From assembly GCA_013398275.1 (NCBI GenBank), contig VZSE01010018.1:2053256-2117255 (forward strand): a stretch of DNA of 64,000 nt. The letters are read 5' to 3'. Source of the stretch: Promerops cafer. Taxonomy: Eukaryota; Chordata; Aves; Passeriformes; Nectariniidae. The notes under the pieces are model-generated. The model was not told where the DNA came from, searched no databases, and was given only the letters and a program-made list of their open reading frames with translations. The translations under genes were made by a program, and so were the position numbers. This document shows positions 1 through 12,600 of the stretch, one piece after another (positions within the stretch are counted from its first letter, which is position 1; each line of letters starts with the position of its first letter).

Positions 1-340
1 CAAATTGCATCCCATCTCTCATGAGTGCATTTACTCTTGTGAGTTTTCATGCACATCACGTTGTTACTGAAAGGAACAGCAAAAGTACCCAGAAGTCTAA
101 CAAGGAAAGAGAGTTTGCTCTCTAATGCTAAACAAATGCAATGATCAGGAGCATCCATGCTTGGTTCTGGAGTCTAGCCATGAGTAATTCAGGTTGGTGG
201 GACATAACTGGTGACCTAACACCACTGTCAGGAAAAGAGGGAGGTGAACACATTGGCAGAGGCTGTTGTCTTTTAGTGCACATAGTGATAGTCCTTCTCA
301 TGCAAACATGACTTTCTTAAACAGAACAGATTCTGGTTAT

Positions 341-420
341 GTTTTCTGTTGGTTTTAGATTTGGAGGGTTTTTTGTTGGTTTGTTTTAGTTTGTTTTGTT
401 TTGGGTTTTTGGGTTTTTTT
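341..420. repeat. T/G-only low-complexity tract
   Basis: About 80 nt of T with interspersed G, almost free of C and A. It is the complementary type to the A/C tracts at 12.6 and 22.1 kb. Confidence 0.8.
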
Positions 421-2431
421 CATAGTAAAACTCATTCCCACATGGGACCTCAGAATAAAGGATTATGTACAGCAAATCTTACAAAAGCATACCCACCAGT
501 TTATTTTATCCTTTTTCCCATCATCAGTCATCTTTTCTCTGATTTTGCATTTGCTCAAACTTTCTTGTTGTTAAACCATTCCTCTGCTATTCGATCTAAG
601 CAAAGAAACTCTTTTATCTATAGGCACATGCACAGTCCAGTAGTGCAAACCCAGTAACAGGGCTGTGGTTAGGACTCACACAATAAATTTTTGAAATGAG
701 ATAGATGTTCTTAAAAGTCACAAACAGGCAGGTGGCTGAGGAAGTGGTGAGGACATGACCCTTTCAGTTCAAAGTTGTTTGACCTAAATCACAGTTTCTG
801 AATTAAGATAAACTAGCCTGACTGCATCAGAAAGATGCTAATGTTACAAGAGAAATGTTTATTTTAAGCAAGAAATACTCTAGGCTTTGCTGAATACTGG
901 GCTGATTTGACAGGGTTTGCACGTTGTCTGTACCTTTTCTTGTTGCTGTTTATTGGTCCATTCCAAAATTCTCAGCATCATGGTCAGTGGTTTCCCTTTT
1001 AGTGAAAAATATAAAGCATGTTGGCCAATAGACATGCATGGAATGATGTTCCATATGGAAGAAACTGCTGTTTCAGAGGACTGGTAGAGAGGTGAAAGAA
1101 CTGTCTTTCTGTGTCACCATAATCCTTTTCAAGAGTCTTTTCTTGACATTGTTTTTACACTTCCAATTATAAGACTCTGTTTCCAGAGTCCAGGATGGAA
1201 AATGTGTTTCTTTCTTTGGGGTCAATAAATGTTTGGTGAAACACTCCCAAAAAACCCTCCTGTCACACCAGTATGAAGAAAGGATGGAATGTGATGCCAG
1301 TTATTCCCTGACCTTGAGGAGGATCATCTGCATCTTCCAGCCCTGGAGCTGGTGAGAGTGGTTGGCGGTATCATTCTTCCTAACAGAACTTCTAAAGATT
1401 ATATCCAATCCAAACACACTTCTTAGATATTTACTTATCAAGAAAAATATTTGCAATGTGCTTGGTGTTTGTTTGTAACTGAAACCTTTGAGCAGGGCCT
1501 TGAATATCTGGTATAGTGCTGAGTCCTCTGAAAAAAATGAGTCCATGTGACCCAAATTAAGTTTTCAGCCTGATTTCTTGGCACCAAGGAACTCATATGG
1601 GACAATGTTATTCCTGCAAAGGAATTTGCTGAACTTGAGCTGTGCAGTGTTTGCAGCACAGTCAAAGCATTCATGATTAGAATATATGGACCATAGCAAA
1701 ATTATCACCTTTTTTTCTATGAGGATTTGAATACTCCTTGTTTAATGTCTCTCCAGACCACAGGTCAATCAATGAAATTTCACAAAATATCAGTGTTTGA
1801 ACTTCTTGAAGGTCTGTTTGTGCATGGGTTGAAGAGGAGTTCCCATGGAAATACTGTGTGACTAAGTAATTAACAACTGCAGCATATTCTGTACTCATTG
1901 AAGAAATAAAAGTTTCTCAGGAAGGCTAAAAACTTGGCATTTTTGATGTTAATATTCATCACATAACAGTCTTAATAACGTCCTTTTGACATTATATTTA
2001 TTTGAAATGTTATAGAAAGTAAAGTAACTCTATGTTTCAATGTCCTGAAAATCATTTAATGAGAAATACACGCCTTTTTTTTGTTCACCATCTGAACATC
2101 TGAGTGTCCTTTATAATGGTAGTTACACATTTGGATTTGAATTAAAATACACAAAAGTTGATATCACCTATGTAACAGATACCTTTAAACCTTTCTTTGA
2201 ACAGCATGGTATGTCTGTTGGGTTTAGTTGTGTTTATAAATGTAATCCTGCCACACAGTCAGGAATCTTCTGAACAAAAAAGGACCTGCTAGACTTTAAG
2301 AGGCTTTTCATTTAGAATGATTTTGCTGCTTGCAAGTTTCTATATGAGTAACCACTCATTACTAAACTTCTCATCAAAAATATGAAAGAGATACATAAAT
2401 TGTAATGAAGCTTTTTTTTTCCTCTTTGCAG

Positions 2432-2485
2432 GTTTCTTTTACAATGTGTTCTTCTTCGGCCAGAGAATTTTGTTTAACTGACCAG
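2432..2485 (+). other. Candidate 54-nt exon of the host transcript
   Basis: A T-rich tract ending CCTCTTTGCAG gives a strong 3' splice site (AG at 2430-2431). After 54 nt, GACCAG|GTAAGC gives a strong 5' splice site at 2485/2486. Of the splice pairs noted here this is the best matched. One frame stays open across it and the other two hit stops near the end, which says little at this length. It is consistent with an internal lncRNA exon in the same orientation as the microRNAs. Confidence 0.5.
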
Positions 2486-4680
2486 GTAAGCAAATATGCA
2501 TAGTCATATTTTTTTTTCAGAAAAAATGTTTTCCAGACACTTGAAAACTAATTCTGAGAGATTGGTGTTCTGAATTGTTGGATAAAATTTGCAAAATCTA
2601 TTATAAGTATATTCAAAAAGCTTTTGTTAGTTTTTAATTTAAAAAAAAAATTAAAACCAAAATAGTTCAAATTTTAAGGGTTCTATCATTTTCAATTAGA
2701 AAATTTACCACAATTTCCAGATGTTTGAATTTTTATTATTTCTCTCCCTTCTTTTCTTTTTTCCTTGTTTCCTCACATTTTACATTGATATTTATGGGCT
2801 TTTTTGTTTTTATCAAAGTCTTACAAGTGGAGATTTTTTTTGGCTATCGATTTCCCTCTACCTACCAGTATTTCAGCATTGCAAACAAAACTGTCTGCTG
2901 AGAACTCCAGGGATGGTATTTTAACTCCATGGGAATGGCAAAGCAATGCTCTAGTGACTGTTGGGAAGTAGACATGGCTTTGGAAATTTATAAACATCAT
3001 TTCTGAAATTAACAAAATACAATTCAGAAATTAATGAAATTACAGGTGATGATCTGGTGTGATTGGTACCAAAAAATTTAAGGTAAAGCACCAAATTATA
3101 GTCTTTCTGTGCCTAGGCTTGTAGGCTGAATTCTGTTTCACCTGTGGAATTTCAGTTTGGCTGGCTGTTGTTGGTAGTTTGCAGAAAACAGCTTTTTTGT
3201 CCACCTCTTTTATCATTATGAGAGATTTGGGCAATGCCATTTACATGCAGTGCAGCTTCAATGTTGCCTAAACAAATTTGATAATTTTTTATGCTTTTTT
3301 TTAATAGAATGATGTGGACAAAATGAATTAAAGTTGCTATTCTGGATGGAGTATTATGTTCTCAGTATATAGATGTGGTTTGCCTTATATTAAAAGTTTT
3401 TGTGCTTTTTGATAGACTTATCTCTGGCTAGAATAACCAAATACAGCCAAAGTAGTAAATAATATCAAGGTGTTCCATTGCAAGTCTTTTTCTTATTTTA
3501 TGTTAAAGTAGTCCATAGCTTTTAATCAGTACTGTTAATCTCACCTTTAATTTAGATAAACTGTTCTTTGATCATCCTCTCACCACTCTAACTTCTTGAC
3601 ATAGGGTTTTTCTGTGGTGCTGCCAACACTTGAAAACCTTTCTCAGTCTCAGTTCACCAAGGAGAAATTTCATCCCTTTGGATCTTGTCCTGAAATTTTT
3701 TTAGACAAATTGCTCCCAATACCTTTTACGTCCTTTAAAAGAATTAATATCTGCTTCAGCTAATGCTGCTTTTTGGTGCCTAGTGTGATATTCCTGGGTT
3801 TTGTTTGCAAATTAGTCTGCAATCACCCTTGCAAGGAAGGAGAAAATCTTGGTTTAAAAATACCTAGTGATTTCAAATGTCAATCTTAAGAACTTTTCAA
3901 AAGAATTTCATATTAAAAGGTTGGACAACTGATCAAAGAACAAACAAAAAAAAAAATTATTTTCGCCCCCAACATCTGTGGTCTCTTTTTCTGGATCTTT
4001 GGCATATTCAAACTAGTCATTTCTCCAAGATTCATTACTCTGGTATTTTATTGTGGTATTTTGTTCAAAACATCTCAAGATATAATTATCAACAATAAAT
4101 GAATCCATGAATACAACTTTAACAACTCTAGCAAAAAGATGGCTGTCAATATTGTCTGATCTTTTTCTTCTTGTATCAAGGTGTCTTATGCAGAATTTGT
4201 CATGGTGTTTGTCTTACAGATATAAATTGTGATGAAATTGTAATGCTTTGATTGATTTGGAATAATAATTGGTTTATTCATCAATGTGAGATATACAAGA
4301 AAACAAATCATTATGGCTCAAATAGCTAATTTAATTTTTTTTAACAGTCTCTGTTTCTTTAAATATCATTAATCATTTTTCTGAAACAAAAGTCAATATA
4401 ATTTAGTAAGATTTCTCCAAATATGTCTTTGACAGGACAATTTTAAAAATTATTTTAATTAAAAGAGTGAAATAAAATTCATCAGCAAAACTTTATTTTT
4501 TGTTAATAAATTACTTTCTCCCACCTCATCCCTGCACCTTCCATGCTCTCTTTGGCCACCTCTCTCAAAGATTGCCTGGTCTGTTTCTGGATAAAATACA
4601 TCTGGCAGTCAGTGACATTTTTGTCAAGAAAACAAGTCCAAAGGCAGAGATTAGATCTCCCAGAAAAGTTTCGTACAAAT

Positions 4681-4759
4681 TGGACAAGCTCAAGAAGTGG
4701 CCCCAGATGATCTCTGAGATCCCTTCCAACCAGGCCATCCTATAATTCTATCATTCTCT
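4681..4759 (+). mobile_element. CR1 LINE fragment, 3' end with internal deletion
   Basis: The left part (TGGACAAGCTCAAGAAGTGG) resembles the sequence around the end of the CR1 second open frame. It runs directly into the 3' terminal segment (GATGATCTCTGAGATCCCTT, then TCCAACC and degenerate ATTCTATC units). The intervening 3' untranslated part is missing. Non-functional. Confidence 0.6.
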
Positions 4760-7700
4760 GAACTGTTTGCCCTCCTTACTGACTTCATTTATGGCCTCCT
4801 TTACCCTTAATGGTGATGCTTGTAGGCTTTATGAAGTACAAAAAACGAGCTACAATAGATATTTCTGCTCTATGAACATAATATATCTTGGATTTGTTCT
4901 GTACATTTCCATGAATGAATTGTAACCCAGCTAATGATGCAGTAACAGGCTTGGCTGAATCCAGGTGATGATCAGCAGCTCAACATGGAGGGCAGTGCTG
5001 GTCTTTAACACTGGTGATGAAATGCAAGTTTATTTGGCACTTTTTGTTTCTCTTTACCAACTTAAAATGTGAATCGAAGTATTCTGAAGATTATTCAGGG
5101 TTTTGATGCGTCCCCTATTCTGTTGATATTTGTGGGGTAGGATGCTGTGAGCCTGGTGACTGAGATATTGGGTTACTGTTGCAATACTGTGCAAGAGCAG
5201 AATTTTTCATAGCTATTTGATCAGCAACAATTCTTACAAGAATTAACACTGACAATTAGCTGCATTTTAAAGTTTGTCAGGCTACTGGCATTCTCAGAGG
5301 CTTTGAAAGCCTTCTAAAAGTATGATTGCATTGTTATTACGCAGTTTCGATGCTGTAGACAAATTGAGAACCAGAAATTACCTGTAACATAGAAAATGCA
5401 ACAGGAAAAGGCTTATTTTTTAATTTTTTCATTTTAAATCGTTTGAGCAACTGGTGACATCTTATATTTTCATTTCAAGGAGTAAATTTGGGTTCTGTAT
5501 GAAATAAGAAAAGCTCCAAATAACTATTTTGAGGCAAAAAATATCTTAGAAGTGTATTCCATAAGAGCTCTGGTAAATGACATGGCAATTATTTCAGATG
5601 TTTTTTGTACACCAACTGTGCCTTTTTGAAGTACTCAGAGTTTTTAGCAAGTTAGGACTATTGTAGCACATCAAATTCCTGGCAGATACAGAAGAAACGA
5701 TAAGGAGCAGCCATTGTGAGTGAAAATTGGATTCACAGTTTTCACAAACGGTTTATGGTTGCCAGTGTTCCACTTGAACAAAACCACAGGATTCACCTAA
5801 TTACTCTCCACTCAGGTCTCAGATACGTAAGGAGATCTATGCACAAACTATAAACCAAAAGGCATACAAGCTGGAATTAAATAAACCAGTGGTTCTCTAT
5901 TAATTGGGCTTCACTTAAACCTCCTTGTAAATACCTGGTCCTGGCTCTCTCAGAAACTCAATTCTCGACTAACGAGCCCCAGGTTTCATCTCATGTGGTG
6001 GTTTCTACATTGCTGTTATTCTGAAGTCCTGTATAGCATGAAGTTGTCTGTTTGTTTCTGTGCACAGGGATGACTTTCATATGGAACCAGTACAGATGAA
6101 ATAATTTCTGTTTGCCCCTGAAAAAAATAGCAACAATAAGAAAAACAGGAGTAGTTTCTTCACCAAGTCTAGGGCTTTGCATGCATTTGTACTCAAAATT
6201 CCACAAATCTCTGGGTGAGTGAAAAAAGTCCATTCAAAGGCAGCATTTTTATTTAAAAAACATGCAATTTCATTCATGTGTTAAACATTTTGACTATTGA
6301 AAATAACTTAATGCAGAGAAATTTTTCATACTGTCCAGCAGTAAATAATTGCTCTTCTGGGCCCTTTGTTTTAATTGGTGACAAGAACATATGAATATCT
6401 GCATTTTTGAGAGAGGCCTAAATTTGTTAGAAGGGCTGTTTCTTTTTCAGCTTGAGTGTGCAAGAATATGAACTTTAGTACAAGTGGTGATAAAAGGTCT
6501 CTTGTGGATTTTGCTGTTGTGGCAGTTTGGTTTGCTAAGAGGGTATTTCTCTTCAGTTTATATCAGTAACGGAAGACCCCAGAACTGATATTAACTTCAC
6601 ATATATATTTTGTTAGCAGTATTTTTATCTAACTAGTCCTAAATTCAGTTGCATTTTCCCTTCTTATGTAGCAATATCTGCTGATCAGCTATACTAAATC
6701 TGGGGGGTGACTTGTATGGCAAATCTCTCCAAGGTTTTTCTACTCCTGAGTGACTTTCTTCAGGATGTTAGCACATATAACCTCCATTTTCCTAGCAGGA
6801 GGCTATCACCAGAAATTCCCCCTCACTTTGGTCACAGTGTGATGTATGCTGAGTCAGATCCTGTACCCACGCAGTTAAAACACAACTTCAGTTTAGGTGG
6901 ACCCAGCCTCTCCAGCACAGATCTCACCCGGGCAGGGAGAGGAGCTGCCCCTGAAGAATAAAAGTAGTGCTTCACTCCTTGGGAGGGAACTGATTAGGGA
7001 AGGGAAATCCAGCCTTTATTCCTGGATCAGGACTGTTGTCCTGGCCCACTGTGTACACTTGAGAAGTCAGGATCCAAACCCCTGTCTCCCTTCAAGTAGC
7101 TCTGTCACTTTCCTTTCTTAAAGGAAAATGAGATTATGTTGAGATCATTTGAAATTAAATACCAGCCTTGGAACTAAAGGTGGAATACGTGGTGTCACTT
7201 TTTGTGCTATGTCTGTAGACCTTGGAAAGCCTAACCATAGAGCCTTAAGCTAACTAACCAATTAAAATGTTTTTAATATTCCTTATGCAATGTTCCATAC
7301 AAAGTTGTCAGTGTATATGGGCTCTGCTTTTGGAGCTACATCCAGACACAGCAAGCCCTTGTTTTCAGAAAAGGCAGATTTTGATAGATCTTTATATGAG
7401 CACAGGAGGCCACTGGCAGGGTCAGGCTCTCAGCAAACTTGGCAACTCTTTTTCTCCTGCCATCAATCTTGCAAAGTTTGATAATTTCATTAATGTTTCA
7501 TCAGTTGGGTGTCAGTATGAAAGAACTCTTCCCTTCATGCTCTCTTTAACTTTGCAGCCTTAGTAGTTAGAGGGGATGTTTTCAAAGACTCATTCTAACT
7601 TCAGACTAAGAACTGTGTTTATAAAAGACAGAATAGCCAAGACTCAAAAATAAGTATTTTCTTTTTTTTTTTTTTAAATATCATCATCTATGCAATGTTG

Positions 7701-9205
7701 TTACAATCATGACTACAAGGAGAAGGAAGTTTGAAAAAATAATCTCACACCTTTTAAACAATTGTAAAGCAAGTCTTGCTTGTTATACCTTTTTTCTTCA
7801 TTCTGTTTTTCCTCATTTTCATAAGGAAGTAGCAAATGAAACATTAAGTATTGGTTACCTGAAGTGTTAATATTTCAATGGAAACATCTCATTGATTTCA
7901 TTCCATAGAGCTTCCAATCTACTTTTAGAAATTAGTCAGACAAGTAAAAATAGGACAGTGGGACAGTGTATGTGATTTTTTTTTTCCCTCAAATATCTCC
8001 AGGCAGTAGAATGACAGAAGTTACAGGAGCTAAAAGCTACAAGCCTCATCTTGGAACAGTAGAGATATAACTATTGTGGCTTTGGCATTTTCTCAAAATG
8101 AATAACTGGATGAGATACTAACTTGCTTCATTTTAACAGCATCTTAAAAACTGTCGTATGTCCAAAGGCTTAGTTTTAAGCAGTTTTTCCTGGAACATTT
8201 AAGGGAATTTCATCTAAAGATACTCACAATATTATTTTGTAGTTTAAACTGGTATCTTCAAGATGCTATTTTTATTATTGCATCTTTTGTGTCTGAAGTT
8301 TTTTTGGTTAATTTCCATAATATATAGCAAAAATTAACAGCTGTTCTACAACTTTTTTGTGGTTTCTCAACAGTTTCATTCTTCTAACCCTCTCTGGGGA
8401 TAGTTTTTACAGAGTATTGACAACTTTGTTTTCTGATCTACTTGAATGAAATCAAGTCAATAACAAGGAAGAAAACTCTAGAAAGGATGAGGAGGGATGG
8501 CTTGATAAAAATTATTTCAAATATTTTCCAACTTTTTTACAACTGCCCTGTTGGAAAGACCAACAGCTATAATAAATTAAATGAGATTATAGAGTTTTTT
8601 CTGCCAATCTTCTTCTAAGATGTTAATATGTCCTAAAGATTTTGTATCCTATTAGCTTACAATGGTTTTGAAACAAAACAAAATGCTTTTTTAGCAGGCG
8701 CATCTCATTCTTCTTAAATAGAAACTACACTGTGAAGAAATTAAGTTCTGAGGAAGTTGCTTATGTTACAAAGGGAAAGATTTGAAAGCCAATGAATGGC
8801 AGATTTATAGGTCTAAATCTGCTCACCACGTGTCATTTGTAAGACCTAAGGTGGCAGGGACCTGCTAGAAAATGATGGTGCTCAAACTCATATGTGTGTC
8901 TTAGTCTCCTTGAGTCTCAGTGACTGCAATGTTCTCTTCATGCTTTAAGAGTAAACACAGTAGAAACCATAAATTTTGCAGGGTGGTTTTGCCTTTAATG
9001 GTGTGGCACATAGTACAAGAACAACATAATGGATTTTTCAGCCTGGGCTTACAGGATCTGTGGTACAATTCCTACTTCCCACTGCAAATGGATATCAAAC
9101 TAAAGTCCAAAATGTCACCATGTAGAAGACTTTGTTCAGACTGATAATGAGATCAGACACATACAGCTCTGGGGGTTTTTTTGTCTATTTCTATTGAGCA
9201 TTGAA
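4760..9205. other. AT-rich non-coding DNA
   Basis: Only the isolated MAF-type site at 6.85 kb stands out. No gene, RNA or repeat family was recognised. Confidence 0.6.
6847..6856 (+). promoter_or_regulatory. NF-E2/MARE-type site
   Basis: TGCTGAGTCA is an exact NF-E2/MAF-type half-palindrome. Isolated, with no promoter context, so likely chance. Confidence 0.2.
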
Positions 9206-9315
9206 TTGTCTGGACACAAGCCTGTGCCATGTGCTCTTGGATGACCCTGCTTGAGCAGGGGGCTGGGGCCAGATGACCCACTGTGGTCCCTTCCAACCTG
9301 ACTCATTCTGTGAAT
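9206..9315 (+). mobile_element. CR1 LINE 3' fragment
   Basis: GACCCTGCTTGAGCAGGGGG, CCAGATGACC, GGTCCCTTCCAACC and a terminal ATTCTGTGAAT identify the CR1 3' tail in plus orientation. 5'-truncated, about 110 bp, no coding part. It belongs to a different CR1 subfamily from the copies at 15.4 and 17.4 kb, judged by the GCTTGAGCAGG motif. Confidence 0.85.
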
Positions 9316-9594
9316 AAAAAGCATAATATTTTTAAAACTGGAGAAAAAAAAAATACAGCCACATTTCACGTGCATCTAATGATGTACTTCCTTGGGAAAA
9401 GTGGAGAGTGCAGAATGGAAGAGGTAAAAATGTGCTAGGAACTATATAACACCAAGCACTAAGGGCATATATGGAGCACTGTGCTTTGCTTTATTGTTCT
9501 TCATCACTGAGGTTTTTTGATTGGGTTTTTTTTAAGCTTCCCAGTCCTATTTCTAAACTGTTCTGTACTCTTTTCTTTCTCACCTCTTCTGCAG

Positions 9595-9626
9595 GTTGAA
9601 ACAGACTTTGGACTTTGAGTACCTAG
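9595..9626 (+). other. Candidate short exon (32 nt) with a very strong acceptor
   Basis: TTTTCTTTCTCACCTCTTCT followed by GCAG is close to an ideal 3' splice site (AG at 9593-9594). The nearest donor is CCTAG|GTAACA at 9626/9627, giving a 32-nt microexon. A longer or terminal exon using the same acceptor is equally possible. Confidence 0.3.
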
Positions 9627-12600
9627 GTAACAGGCATTATCCAGAAGAAGAAGAGTAATTTAAGAAACAATATATTTGAGGAAGGGGCAGAGGGTAGCTT
9701 TGGACAGCCCTTCACATGGCAAGACATAGTTTCCTAGAACATAATGTGTTTGGGGGCTTTCACTTTTTCCCCAAAATCTTCATGCCTGTCTCGGTTGTCT
9801 TGCTTTTGAGTCACTTGTTAAATTGAGACTCCAAATGTCTGTGATAAAGAGATGCAAGTGTGCTAGACTAGGCCCATTGAATGTACAGATGCCAGACTTA
9901 TTGGGAGTGACACTGTGAAATTAATATGTACACACTGCAATTTAAAGGATAATATTATGCAAATATTCCTAAGCATGACATGTTAAAAAGTAGTTACATT
10001 TTAGACACATCCATTAATATTTTCTCTTGAATATCAAGTACTTCCTCCCACCTGCCATCTCTTCCATGTTTTCACATGCTATGATGTTTAAATGTCATAA
10101 AGCTGTCATAACGCTGTGACTAGGCTTTTTGGTTAGTAGAATCTAGTGCAATCTGCATTTATATTGTGCTCAGCACTTTAAAAACTGATTATTCATTTCA
10201 AGCAGTACCAAAACCACATATTTTTAATAACTTTTCTTCCTATGGAGCAGATTCTGAATTGCTTTTGCTGTTTCTAGAGTACAACACTACTATGTTTTGC
10301 CCCTAAGCGAATATGGGGGAAAAAAACAGTCTTAATGGCTCATTCTGAGTTCTGCTTGTACTCCAGCTTCAGACTTACATTTATGCATGTGATGGTGACA
10401 CTCACTTTGGAAAAGAAGCAGCAATTCTAGGTGCTCAGGCTTAGTCCATGACTTCCTATTTCCCACCCCAGCCAGTCTCACACAAACATATTTCCTGTTC
10501 ATCTTAGTTTGTGAACTGCTCTTAACACTTGGATTTAAATGCCAGAATTCCACACAACAACTAAGCAAGCAAGTGAATTGCCAAAGCTTGCAATCACAGC
10601 CCTTGTATAATCTTGGTATCATCTCAAAGTCAGTGTTTGTGGTTTATTTTTCTGCTCAATGCTGCCCATTAATAGCAGTATATACCTGTGCCCTGAAGTG
10701 CTAGGATTTCTTTTCCCCCATTTTTTAACCTATTTTTATTATGGAGTACTGCAGAATATTGTTCATGTTCTGTTCACATGGACATTCTGGGCTTCAATTC
10801 ATGTGTATTCTCTTAGAGAAATTATATGAAAGTAATTGTAGTTTAAAAATACATTGCTTTGAATTAAGAACTGAACTGGCAGTGGAGAAGTCTTGCTTGG
10901 AGACTTAAATTAACCAACAGACTTGACTATAAGCATGTATTTGTAATGGCAATGTTATGGAAGTATCACCAGCAACATCATGGTTAGATATATTAGGATT
11001 TTCAGTTTAAGCAGGATAAATATGCTTTTACATCCTTAAAGTGAACGAATTTTATCTCTGAACGGAACAAAATATATTATGTGGAACATTACATTTTCTA
11101 ATGTTTCTCTATCAAAATTTGTTAAAAATGTACTGCTCACGAACCTGCTTATTCCTCTAGGAAAAAAAAATAGGTACACTGGAAAAAGCACACAGATTCT
11201 AAATACAACCAAATAAAATTATTCTGTGCAAGCATCTACAAAATATTTATTTAATATTATTGCAATTATGTAAAAATTTGATAGGTAGGATATAGATAAA
11301 TATTATTAGTTTAAAATTTATCATCTATTATCTTAATTCAAAGAAATGCAAAAAAAAATCATTATGCATATACTGAGATTTCTTGTTTTGTACTCCAATT
11401 AAAAAGTAGGAATCTTTAGGGGCTGATATCAGGTGAAGTTAAAATTTGATAGAAATCTAGATCATTAAGTACATTTGACACTCGGAAGAGAGAAGAGCAA
11501 AAAGGAGGAAGAAAATGTTTAGATTAGATTATACTCCAACAAGAAAAGGTAAACAGAAGTAAGAAGAGCAAATGGACCTCTCTAATCCAAATAAAATGTT
11601 TTAACAATGAGAAATTATGAAATACAGACCACATGGATTATGGAGCAATATTTTTTTTCCCTGGACACAACTTTTTTAGCAGTAACAAGCAGAAAAATTA
11701 CACCTCATATTAGAAAAAAGAATAAGTATTTGTGTGGTTAAGTGTTTGAATGGCAATTAAATATTCCTATAAATAGTTATCAATATAATAGACTTGATTA
11801 TATAGAGGAAAATAATTTCTGTTAATGATGCTGTCATTTAAATACTACATCATAAATGTACTTCCAGGAAATAAGTTCCTTCAAAGCACAAAAATCCAAA
11901 TTGGGAGCGATGATCAGAATGAACAATGATTTACTTTATTCCACCTAGGTTATTATACTGCTCTTATCATCCTAATATCTGACTACTTTCTGGTGGTGCA
12001 TTACACTATGGGATTGTTGCTAAGCACTCTACCAGTGCAGGATGAGACCTGTAGGCTTGGGGGAAGGAGGAGTAGGAAAAATTTGAAAACTTGCTTAAAT
12101 ATTAAAATATTCTGTGTGTGTAAATACTAAATGAGCAGAGGAAAGAGCAGTAATGAAAATGATATCTAATTGGGTGAAAGAAAACACATTGACATATGCA
12201 GGCTAACACAGCAAAGACTTTTGGAGGTTTAGGCTATCAAGAGGTTGATGTTTGATCCATGAAGGTTGGTATCTGTTTCAAGAGCAGTTCAGAAATGTCT
12301 GACAGATTGTTTGAAGGTATTACCTACAGAAAATGCCAGAATTTTCATCTCTTAGATTTTAATCAACTCAATATTTGGAAAAGAACAAAATTTCCAGAAT
12401 ATAGTATCCTTTTATCTCTTCTGTGAGATTATTCCCAGGGCAGGTGGAGTTTTGGAGCCCCTTTCCTTTGGTAAATGCCCAGAAAGGATTATTGTACCTG
12501 GGAAACCTGTGACCTTGTGTTGTCACCAAGTCGTGCTGCAGAGGTACTCAGACAAACTGCCATCAGAATATAGTCAAAGAAAGATTTATAGCAAGACTAA

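Larger units (their letters stand above)
1..4680. other. AT-rich non-coding DNA
   Basis: Apart from the T/G tract at 0.35 kb and the candidate exon at 2.4 kb, nothing recognisable. Open frames are short and chance-like. Confidence 0.6.
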
